A stretch of 17,243 nt of DNA from JADKIH01 sp031367345 (GTDB lineage Bacteria; Bacteroidota; Bacteroidia; AKYH767-A; 2013-40CM-41-45): the NCBI GenBank assembly GCA_031367345.1, contig JANLPR010000061.1, positions 1-17,243 of the forward strand. Reading direction: 5' to 3'. Position numbers and translations under genes: made by a program. The notes beneath the pieces are model-generated. The model made no database searches, had not been told where the DNA came from, and was given only the letters and a program-made list of their open reading frames with translations. This document shows positions 6,257 through 14,300 of this stretch, one piece after another (position 1 is the first letter of the stretch; every line of letters starts with the position of its first letter).

Positions 6257-8141
6257 TAGATCCCGGTAATAAAATTTTTCCATACTTCATCAATTCTTTT
6301 TCTTTAGTCATTTCATACACTACCGGTGTTACAAGTAGTACATAAATTGTAGACGAGAGTACTCCACCAATTAGGGGCAAAGTGATTGGCAACATTACAT
6401 CGCTTCCAGCACCGGTAGCCCAAAGAATAGGCACAAGCCCAAAAAGAGAAACCGATACTGTCATTAGTTTAGGACGTAAACGTTGAATAGCTCCATCAAG
6501 AATATATTTTCTCAAATCCGCTTTAGAAATTGTTTGCGACGAATTTCCTTTGTCGGCTACTAATTTCTCCATATATTCATTCAAGTAGATCATCATTAGC
6601 ATAGCAGTTTCTACGGCTATTCCAAACAAAGCAATGAACCCAACTGCAACAGCTACCGATAAATTAACATCGTAGAAATAAACCATATAAATTCCACCTA
6701 TGAGAGCAAACGGAACAGTGATCATTGTTAAGATTGCTTCTTTAAAAGATTTGTAGGTAAAATATAGAACAGTAAAAATGATCAGCAGTACAAAAGGCAT
6801 AATTAATAATAATGTTTTGTTGGCTCTAATTTGATTTTCCCATTGACCGCTCCATTCCAAATTATATCCTTTGGGAAGTTTTGAGAAAAGTTGATCTAAT
6901 TTTTGTTGTGCAGCTTTAACCGTGCTACCTAGATCACGATCTCTTACATTAAACAATAGCGTACCTCGAAGCATTGCATTTTCAGAATTAATCATTGGAG
7001 GACCTTCAGATATAGATACGTCGGCAACAGTTGATAAAAGAATGGTACCGGAGTTCATAGTACGGACTGGAATTTGTCGGATGGCATCTAAAGAATTTCT
7101 GTAATCTTGTGCGAAGCGCGCGTTGACAGTAAATCGTTCCCTCCCTTCTATAGTAGTAGTTAGATTCATTCCTCCAAGAGCTGATTCCACGTACATGTTT
7201 ACATCGTCGACCGTCAACCCATACTTTCCTATTTGATCTTTCTTAATCTGTATGTCGACATAACGACCGCCGGTAATTGGTTCTACATATAAATCTTTAA
7301 TACCATCAATGCCTTGCAATTCGTTTTTCATTTTTGTTGCAAGCGAATAAATAGTATCTAGATTTTGACCATAAATTTTTAATCCCACATCCGTACGAAT
7401 TCCGGTCGACAGCATATTAATTCGATTGATGATTGGCTGAGTAAAACCATTTACCACACCGGGTATCTGGAGTTTCGCATTCATTTCATTAATAATATCT
7501 TCTTGAGTAAATCCTTTTCTCCATTCAGAAGTAGGTTTAAGTAGTACAATTGTTTCGACCATGCTAATTGGAGAATTATCGGTGGCAGTACTTGCTCTAC
7601 CCGCTTTCCCTAAAACATTTTTTACTTCAGGAATAGATTTAATTATTTTATCCTGAACTTGAAGAATTCGTTTCACTTCGCTATTCGAAACATCGGGAAG
7701 AGTAACAGGCATAAAGAGGATAGACCCTTCGTTTAACGGAGGCATAAATTCAGATCCCATTCGAGACAACATAATACCACCAATTATCAATGCAAAAATA
7801 TTTAAAGCAATTACAGTTTTTCTCCAGTTAAGACACCATATAATAATTGGCACATATACTTTTTCAAGAACACGAGTTATGGGATTACTATTTTCGGGTT
7901 TTAATTTACCTTTCAGCAAAAAAGAAATAAGAACAGGCGTCAATGTTATTGCGAGGAATGCATCAATAATTAGAATAAACGTTTTAGTCCATGCTAAAGG
8001 ATGAAAAAGTTTACCTTCCATTCCTGTGAGTAAAAATACAGGGAGGAACGATGCAATTACAACAATAGTAGAATAGAAAACTCCAGGGCCAACTTGCTTC
8101 GAAGACTTTTCGATGAGTTTTATTCTTTCTTTATCATTCAT
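6246..8141 (-). CDS. cusA: CusA-type RND efflux pump, C-terminal part (split gene)
   Basis: These 631 residues match CusA from about residue 430 to the end. They contain TM5 (VGPGVFYSTIVVIASFLPVF), TM6, TM7, the second periplasmic porter/docking region, and TM8-TM12. The three methionines that bind Cu(I)/Ag(I) in the E. coli CusA cleft (M573, M623, M672) are present as M144 (ILFMPVTLP), M194 (ISMVET) and M243 (INMLSTG), with identical 50- and 49-residue spacing. Met pairs near TM6 (E. coli M486, M501) are not kept. The ORF begins with its own ATG. Two tandem in-frame TAA codons lie 9 nt upstream, so it is not simply read on from an N-half. No N-half coding is visible in the 160 bp upstream. 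The N-half is at 235-1503. Confidence 0.92.
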   Translation of the reverse strand: MNDKERIKLIEKSSKQVGPGVFYSTIVVIASFLPVFLLTGMEGKLFHPLAWTKTFILIIDAFLAITLTPVLISFLLKGKLKPENSNPITRVLEKVYVPIIIWCLNWRKTVIALNIFALIIGGIMLSRMGSEFMPPLNEGSILFMPVTLPDVSNSEVKRILQVQDKIIKSIPEVKNVLGKAGRASTATDNSPISMVETIVLLKPTSEWRKGFTQEDIINEMNAKLQIPGVVNGFTQPIINRINMLSTGIRTDVGLKIYGQNLDTIYSLATKMKNELQGIDGIKDLYVEPITGGRYVDIQIKKDQIGKYGLTVDDVNMYVESALGGMNLTTTIEGRERFTVNARFAQDYRNSLDAIRQIPVRTMNSGTILLSTVADVSISEGPPMINSENAMLRGTLLFNVRDRDLGSTVKAAQQKLDQLFSKLPKGYNLEWSGQWENQIRANKTLLLIMPFVLLIIFTVLYFTYKSFKEAILTMITVPFALIGGIYMVYFYDVNLSVAVAVGFIALFGIAVETAMLMMIYLNEYMEKLVADKGNSSQTISKADLRKYILDGAIQRLRPKLMTVSVSLFGLVPILWATGAGSDVMLPITLPLIGGVLSSTIYVLLVTPVVYEMTKEKELMKYGKILLPGSNEE

Positions 8142-8301
8142 TGTAAAAAATTATTATTTAAAAACAGCTCTTGAATACCAAGCTAATAAATTTTGTGAAA
8201 AGGAAGGAAGATACTCAAAAGGATAGTAAAAGATACAATCAAATCGAGAGTCAATGCATGTTAGATTGCCTTAAATTATAAGCAACTACACGCAAAAAAA
8301 A
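8142..8301 (-). other. gap between small Cys protein and pump C-half
   Basis: These 160 bp carry no recognisable coding remnant of the missing CusA N-terminus. On the minus strand a TATCTTTT sequence (7 of 8 to the Bacteroidota TAnnTTTG -7 box) lies 16 nt after a TTG, which could be a weak internal promoter for the pump genes. A T-run immediately follows the HYC gene stop, without a convincing stem. Confidence 0.3.
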
Positions 8302-8688
8302 TCAGATAAGAAAAATTTGGTTTTCTAAATATATCAGCGGTCCAGAATAAATAGGTGGTCCATGGCATAAAGAAAAATCAACTTTAAATTGATTTTCCAA
8401 TGAAAAAATGAATAATGAAAGTATTGCTAAATTGAATACAGAAGAAATTTCTGCTTTTACTTCAGATGAAAAAGAACCAAGATGAGAAGTTTTTACTTTT
8501 AGATAGTCAATTTTGTTTTTACAACAATTCGACTTCATTTTCTTTTTCCCACAAACACATGAATGCTCTGAATTAAAAACAACATTAATACGGGTCTTAC
8601 TTTTGCCGCATTGATGCGTTTGTATTCCAACACCTGCACTGGTTAGTGTATAAAATACTAAAAGAAAAAAAGAAATGATTCTTTTCAT
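8302..8688 (-). CDS. HYC_CC_PP-family small secreted Cys-rich protein
   Basis: This is a 128-residue protein from ATG 8688; the longer frame begins with TTG at 8697 and is not preferred. It has an N-terminal hydrophobic signal (about 1-20), then THQCG (H25, C27), CVCGKKK (C44, C46), NCC (C55-C56), a hydrophobic segment (about 85-100), and an end rich in aromatic and hydrophobic residues with GPPIYSGPLIY. This layout fits the HYC_CC_PP family of Bacteroidota, which recurs at the head of copper efflux operons; the usual HYC triplet is HQC here. The Cys/His set suggests soft-metal binding, but the function is unknown. It is the first gene of the minus-strand locus, 160 bp ahead of the pump C-half. 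Confidence 0.7.
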   Translation of the reverse strand: MKRIISFFLLVFYTLTSAGVGIQTHQCGKSKTRINVVFNSEHSCVCGKKKMKSNCCKNKIDYLKVKTSHLGSFSSEVKAEISSVFNLAILSLFIFSLENQFKVDFSLCHGPPIYSGPLIYLENQIFLI

Positions 8689-8933
8689 TAATCCCAAATG
8701 TAATAAAGAATTTCAAGAAAATAACCTTAAGTGAAACAAATTAAGGCTTTATAACATAAAATATACCCGTTTTTGAAATTAATTGAAGTTTTGGTAAGTA
8801 CAAATCATTTTATGTACAGGTGATTATTTAATAAATTCCGGTAATTAATATTCAAAGGAGAGTGCCCATTTAGTACATTGCAAAAAATTCGACAGCAATT
8901 AAAAATAGCATACTAAATAATTAAAAAGTTAAA
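8689..8933. other. divergent intergenic region
   Basis: These 245 bp separate the minus-strand metal operon from the plus-strand propeller gene and should hold both promoters. An inverted repeat lies near the operon side. AAAGGAGAG at about 8854-8862 is a Shine-Dalgarno-like sequence but is more than 70 nt from any start and precedes only a three-codon frame. No exact TAnnTTTG box was found toward the propeller gene. Confidence 0.5.
8725..8746 (-). promoter_or_regulatory. inverted repeat in the operon leader, possible operator
   Basis: CCTTAA (8725-8730) and TTAAGG (8741-8746) form a 6-bp inverted repeat with a 10-nt spacer, 37-58 nt upstream of the HYC gene start. On the minus strand the region includes TTAATTTG (8744-8737), one base off the Bacteroidota -7 consensus TAnnTTTG, so a repressor site over the promoter is possible. 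No -33 TTG was found at the right distance. This is weak evidence only. Confidence 0.25.
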
Positions 8934-10523
8934 ATGAAATTTAAAATTTATACATTAATTTTATTTTCGGTAATTAGTTTATCCACATTAGGACAGCCTG
9001 GTTTTGAGAAATCATTTGGAAACAACTCTTCATACGATGAGTTTATGAGTGTTAGTAGAACGCCTGATGGCGGATACGCATTTTGGGGAAATACTTCTAA
9101 CACTACTACGCTTCTTTCCAATTTGTTTCTATTGAAGACAGATCAGGATGGAAATTTAATGTGGAGTAAAACATTTTCATTTCCAATTGATGTATTTGCA
9201 ACTAAAGTAGTAAGCAATAACAATGGCGAATTATTTTTAACCGGTTATACGTACGAAAATAATCCACCGTACGATGATATTATTCTTATTAAGGCAGATC
9301 CTACCGGCACTATTATTTGGAGTCATAGATATGGCGGTGCCGATATTGACGAAGGAAACGATATGGCAATGGATGACAATGGAGATTTGATCATGGCCGG
9401 TTATACTTATAGTTTCGGGACTACACTTAAATCGGGGTATGCTATTAAAGTAAATTCGAATGGAGGAATAATTTGGAGTAAAACATTTGCTCAAAATGTA
9501 AATCAGGAATTTAATGGAGTGAGTGTTGTGAGTGGCAATAACTATGTTTTTACAGGATTAACACAGCGAACTCCAGGTATAAACTTCGATGGCTTTGTGG
9601 TAAAAACAGATTCAGCAGGAATTATAGTTTGGGGAAAAAGTTCAGGAGGTACTAGTACAGAAACATTCTATCATAGCTATGAAGACCAGAATGGAACATT
9701 GTATGTTTCCGGGGGATCAAGTACAGGAACAACGGGTGGAACTTTAGATGGTTTGGTAGTTTCATACAATTCCACAGGCAATAGAACTCTGACAAAAACC
9801 TATGGGACCGCCGCCGTTGATCGAGCATACAGTATTGCAGACGGACCGGCCGGGATGAATGAATTTATTATTTCAGGACACACAAGCAATTCCTCAGCTC
9901 ATGAAAACAATTTATTGTTATATATCGATAAAACCACGGGAGTGTTGAATAATTCGATAGCAGCAGGAAGTGTTTCTGGAAATAGTAGGGCATATAGCTT
10001 GTATTCTGATGGACAAACGGCCGTACAGGCGGGATATATTTTTACACCAACAGATTCATTGGGTAGTGCCTACATTGTAAAGTATAATTATTCAATTAGT
10101 CCTTGTAATAGTAATCCTGTAAACTTTATGACTGCCACTCCAACATTTACAGATAGTGTAGGTGTTAATGTTGGAAATGCAGGAACAACAATTGATACAC
10201 TAATTTTAATTGAAAATATTTTTTCTGTTGATACGACCTTGTTATGTACAACGAATAGTATTGACGAATTTCATGTAACGAATGAAATCATACTATCTCC
10301 AAATCCATCTACCCATTTGATTTCAATTCAAACAAAAGAAATGGAATTGAAAAAAGGATTCTTAACAATTACAGATTTTAGGGGCGCTATTGTTAAAAGT
10401 ATTAACTTCACGGGATCGACTATTGAAATTAAGATAGATGATCTAAGTGCAGGAATCTATATAATACAATTGGTGGATGAAGGCTTTAGTTCAAAGAAAA
10501 AATTTGTAAAAATAAACGAATAG
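8934..10523 (+). CDS. secreted T9SS type A protein with seven propeller-like repeats
   Basis: This is a 529-residue exported protein with signal peptide MKFKIYTLILFSVISLSTLGQ. About seven repeats of 50-60 residues follow, each built as a short strand of the type DGGYAFWGNT or NGELFLTGYT, then an I/L-rich strand with a K-D/N-x-G turn ending in W(S/G)K, for example GNLMWSKTF, GTIIWSHRY, GGIIWSKTF and GIIVWGKSS. Later copies are more diverged. Seven repeats suggest a beta-propeller. The last ~75 residues (SPNPSTHLISIQ...LSAGIYIIQL...KKKFVKINE) are a type A T9SS sorting domain, which directs export across the outer membrane and usually surface attachment or release. The substrate or partner is unknown. 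It diverges from the metal operon across 8689-8933 and has no visible functional tie to it. Confidence 0.85.
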   Translation: MKFKIYTLILFSVISLSTLGQPGFEKSFGNNSSYDEFMSVSRTPDGGYAFWGNTSNTTTLLSNLFLLKTDQDGNLMWSKTFSFPIDVFATKVVSNNNGELFLTGYTYENNPPYDDIILIKADPTGTIIWSHRYGGADIDEGNDMAMDDNGDLIMAGYTYSFGTTLKSGYAIKVNSNGGIIWSKTFAQNVNQEFNGVSVVSGNNYVFTGLTQRTPGINFDGFVVKTDSAGIIVWGKSSGGTSTETFYHSYEDQNGTLYVSGGSSTGTTGGTLDGLVVSYNSTGNRTLTKTYGTAAVDRAYSIADGPAGMNEFIISGHTSNSSAHENNLLLYIDKTTGVLNNSIAAGSVSGNSRAYSLYSDGQTAVQAGYIFTPTDSLGSAYIVKYNYSISPCNSNPVNFMTATPTFTDSVGVNVGNAGTTIDTLILIENIFSVDTTLLCTTNSIDEFHVTNEIILSPNPSTHLISIQTKEMELKKGFLTITDFRGAIVKSINFTGSTIEIKIDDLSAGIYIIQLVDEGFSSKKKFVKINE

Positions 10524-10532
10524 TGATAATTC

Positions 10533-10568
10533 CTTTTTACTTAGTTAATATTAAAATTAAGTAAAAAG
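10533..10568 (+). terminator. hairpin between the propeller gene and carbonic anhydrase gene
   Basis: CTTTTTACTTA (10533-10543) and TAAGTAAAAAG (10558-10568) are perfect 11-bp complements; inner G-T, T-A and T-A pairs could lengthen the stem to 14 bp with an 8-nt loop. It starts 10 bp after the upstream stop. No T-tract follows on the plus strand, so it may act as a 3'-end stabiliser or weak terminator. Confidence 0.45.
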
Positions 10569-10585
10569 TTAAATTAAAAAACAGG

Positions 10586-11131
10586 ATGAGTCGATTAATA
10601 ACAATAGAAAAAGAAGAAGATATTTTCCCGGAATATAGAAACACTCCAATAGGAGATCTTTTACTATATCATAATTTAGACAGGCCGCTTGATACATTTT
10701 CGCAAGCAAAATTATTAATTGGTATGTGCATGGATAATAGAAAGCATCTTCGCATACCCGATAACTTTGCCTATATAATTAGAGCAGGAGGAGCGAATTT
10801 ACGATATAGTGAATTTAAAGTATCGTATGCAATTTCGGTGGGCGACATTCACCACATAGTAATTATCGGTCATAACAATTGTGGAATGGTAAATCTGATT
10901 TCTAGAAAAGAACAATTCATAAATGGGTTAGTGGAGAAAGCCGGGTGGGAAAAAGAATGGGCAGAAGAGCATTTTATGCATTTTGCTCCTATGTACGAAA
11001 TAGGAAATGAAATTGATTTTGTAATCAGCGAAGCAAAAAGACTCCGCTTAAGGTATCCTAAAATTAAAGTTGCGCCAATGTTGTACAACGTTGAAGACAG
11101 CAAGATCTATTTGGTTCGTGAAGAAGTGTAA
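10586..11131 (+). CDS. beta-class carbonic anhydrase
   Basis: This 181-residue cytoplasmic protein has no signal peptide. It carries the beta-carbonic anhydrase zinc site and catalytic dyad: CMDNR (C48, D50, R52), IRAGGANLR (65-73, the usual RNAGG-type loop) and GHNNCGM (H96, C99). C48, H96 and C99 would bind Zn2+, and the Asp-Arg pair is the conserved dyad. The enzyme interconverts CO2 and bicarbonate. The protein is short for the family (many members are about 190-220 residues) and has a helix-rich insert-like region KAGWEKEWAEEHF after the zinc site, typical of a Bacteroidota subtype. It lies 62 bp after the propeller gene, past a hairpin, and 45 bp before a short signal-peptide ORF. The physiological role is likely bicarbonate supply; activity is unproven. 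Confidence 0.82.
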   Translation: MSRLITIEKEEDIFPEYRNTPIGDLLLYHNLDRPLDTFSQAKLLIGMCMDNRKHLRIPDNFAYIIRAGGANLRYSEFKVSYAISVGDIHHIVIIGHNNCGMVNLISRKEQFINGLVEKAGWEKEWAEEHFMHFAPMYEIGNEIDFVISEAKRLRLRYPKIKVAPMLYNVEDSKIYLVREEV

Positions 11132-11176
11132 AAAATAACTGGAAAAATAAATAGTGAACAATTAATAAAAAATAAA

Positions 11177-11380
11177 ATGAAAAAAATTTACTATTTACTT
11201 GTATGCATGTTTATACTTTCTCAATCGTTTGCACAAACTACTTGCATCATCACATATGCATTAGATTCTGCAACATCAAATTTTACATTTGCTACCAATG
11301 CAGGGCAAGCCAACCAATTACTACTCACCAATTACTCAATAAATAAGATTCACATGACCAACATACACGTGGGCTTTTAA
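11177..11380 (+). CDS. short signal-peptide ORF, possibly a truncated secreted protein
   Basis: This 67-residue ORF opens with a convincing signal peptide (MKKIYYLLVCMFILSQSFAQ), followed by only 47 residues (TTCIITYALDSATSNFTFA...). Its last 14 codons run antisense through the end of the convergent PKD gene (stop at 11336), a 45-bp overlap. The N-terminus looks like a normal Bacteroidota secreted protein whose rest is missing, so a truncated remnant is likely. A genuinely short secreted peptide cannot be excluded. No domain or family is recognised. Confidence 0.4.
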   Translation: MKKIYYLLVCMFILSQSFAQTTCIITYALDSATSNFTFATNAGQANQLLLTNYSINKIHMTNIHVGF

Positions 11381-14300
11381 CTCTAGGTCTTTTATTTCGA
11401 TGCGATACACATACGTATCCATAATCGCTTTTCTATTTTTTACTTCTCCATTCCAACCTTTATAAATATTGTCGGAAGTAAAAATGAGCGAACCCCAACG
11501 ATCAAAAATATCCATTTTAAAATCAGTTAGTCCTTCTGATTTTACTTCAAAGAAATCATTTTTACCGTCACCATTAGGAGTAAACGCATTGGGGATCCAT
11601 AAGGTGTAATCGTTTTTAATAATCACCTCTTTGTAAGTTGTGTCTTTACACCCATATTCATTGGTAACGATTAATGTAACGTTAAAAACTCCGGATGTAT
11701 CATAAAGATGATCGGGATTTTTATTATTCGAAAATGTACTGTCACCAAAATTCCAATTCCACAAATTAACAGTAGACGACTGATCATAAAAATTAACATG
11801 AGGGAGAATAATATCAGGCGATTCGGGAGAGAAAGAAAAGTTGGCCGTAGGAATCGGATAGATCGTAATGTATTTAGTAAGTACCGTATCATCTGCACAA
11901 CCATTTGATGTGGTAACATGTAAGGACAATGAATACGTTCCGGGTGAATCATAAATGTGTGTGGGAAATGAATCGTTGCTTGTCGAACCTTCACCAAAAT
12001 TCCAACGCCAATATTTTACTGTATCGTCAACTGAAGTTGAATGGTCGAACAATTGTACTTTCAGCGGAGAACAACCGGAAGTAAAATCTGGATTGAAATT
12101 TGCAATTGGCAACGCCAACGATTTTGCAAAATTTATCGTACTATCTTTACAACCATTGTCGCTCACAATATTTAACTGAACACCATATGTTCCTGCAATA
12201 CGATAAGTATACTCCGATTGGTTACCTATTGAAGTATTTCCATCGGCCCATGTCCATTTAGTAGAATTTATAGCGCCGGCTATTATTTGACTTATATCTA
12301 CAAAATGATTTGGCAAACCAAAACATACTGTATCAGTTGCAAATTGAGCAACAGGCAGCGGATATACAATCACACTTTTTTGTGCAGTGTCTTTACAACC
12401 ATTACCTGTTGTAATAATTAATTGTACAGTATAATTTCCCCATTGGGAATAAAAATGTGATGGAGAATTTCCAACACCATTCGTTGAATCACCAAATGAC
12501 CAATCGAAAACATTTCCAATTGTATCAGGTAAATAGGAGTTGTTGATGATTCCACTATTGTCATTCAAGCAAACAGATTGTGTTGCGAAATCTGCAAATG
12601 GTTTTTCATTTACAATAATCGAATTAATTGCGGTATCGGAACACGCACCATTGGTCGTGATTAATGTGATTGCGAAAGTATCGGCTCTATCCCAAAACAA
12701 ATTGATTGGTCCCGAACTACTCAACGAAGCTAAAGAGCCATTTTGAAATGTCCAATCGTAACTAGAAAGACTATCCGCTGTTCCACTAAAACTATATTGA
12801 ACCTGATCGTTCATACATGCTTTCGGCAAACCAACAAACGAACTTACCGGCTGTAAGTCGACATGAATTACCGATGTATCTATAGCAACACAACCGTTAT
12901 CAGTCACATTCACAATTACAGGATAATAGCCCGGTACATTCCATTTTAAAATATATGGTCCGCTGCCAGTACCGCTAATATATTGAGTGCTTGGAAAACT
13001 CCAAGAATAAGAGTTTGGAGTCAAATTACTTCCAGTAAAAAAAACAGTGTCGGTAGTTCCAGAACACAAAACAGTAGGTGCAAGTATTGATGCAAGCGGC
13101 AGAGCTTTTCCTGTGAAAGGAGCATTGAACAAATTTGAAACGCAACTACTATCTGTAATAGATAACGTAAAATTAGTTGGACCTGAGTTAGGAATAACGA
13201 GTGAATAAGGTCCGCTTCCACTTCCGTTTACGACAGTAGCTCCACCAAAATTCCAGTTGAAGATAGCTGCGCTACCGGCATTACTACCTGCAGCAGTAAT
13301 GGTAATTGTATCGCCAACACAAGCATTCGTAGGAGTAAACATTCCAGCAATGGGAACTCTCTTGATGTGAAGATTATTTATTACTACAGGCGAAATGCAA
13401 CCAACTTCCGAAACAAAAAGTGAAATAGGATAGTCGCCGGGATTGGCAAATGATATTTGAAAAGGACCAGGACTGGCTCCAACAACATTACCACCGGAAA
13501 AGTTCCAGTTGAAAACAGCAGCAGCATTTCCATTTCCGGTATAATTAATTGTGGCTTGTTGAGCAATGCAGATAGAAGGCGTTACAGAGAAAGTAGCTGT
13601 TGGAGCGGGATTAATAGTAATCTGAACAGTGTCAGATAACACACACGTTCCGGAAGTTGCAGTGGCTACATAATTCGTTACAATTGCATTTGCTCCGTTA
13701 TTCGAATAATTCAACGACGGGTTAGAAATATTCGGATTTGATAATCCGGTAGAAGGAGACCATGAGTATGTCCAGCCGGAGATTGATGATGATCCTAAAT
13801 TTGCAATTGCATTTTGACAAAAAGTTTGGTCGATACCTGCGGTAATAATGGGAGTAGAAGACAAACTTCCGGCCTCGAAAAAAACAGCTGAGTCCCACAA
13901 ACGATCACCTGCATCTGCAATTGCAATACGAAGATGATACAATTGACAAGGCGAAACAACAGCAAGCGCAGTAAGAACAGTTGTTAATCCATCATATTCT
14001 AGTGTTGCACCACCAACATTATCTACATAGTAAGCAGAGTAAGTAAGAACACAAGTAGAACCTGCATTTGCACTTGCTCCGGGAGTACCGGAGTTGACAG
14101 TATTGATAGTAACCGGAACAGCAGTACCCGGAATAATAGCCATGTTTTGTGACCCTACAATACCAGGACCGGAGATATGAAAAACGAAGGCGTCGTTGAA
14201 AGTAGAACAAACATATTCGGGGTATTCATCACTTGCGAAGACATATCGAAAAGAAACAGTATCATTTTGTGGAACAAAATCGAATTCCAATATAGCGGCG

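Noticed and set aside
6256..6283. Upstream ATG at 6283 for the TolC-like gene
   Set aside because: It adds nine residues, including charged ones, before the signal peptide and deepens the overlap with the pump C-half.
235..8141. CusA split explained as a simple frameshift or internal stop
   Set aside because: The two halves lie about 4.7 kb apart with five other genes between them, and in swapped order. One base error cannot produce this. A misassembly or real rearrangement remains possible.
8142..8301. Remnant of a CusA N-terminus upstream of the C-half
   Set aside because: The reverse-strand translation of this gap shows stops, including tandem TAA codons, and no match to the conserved N-terminal motifs.
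8688..8697. TTG start at 8697 for the HYC_CC_PP-like gene
   Set aside because: The ATG at 8688 directly begins the signal peptide and is the more common start codon.
11671..11997. 108-residue minus-strand ORF
   Set aside because: It is an alternate frame of the PKD repeats, explained by their biased codon composition.
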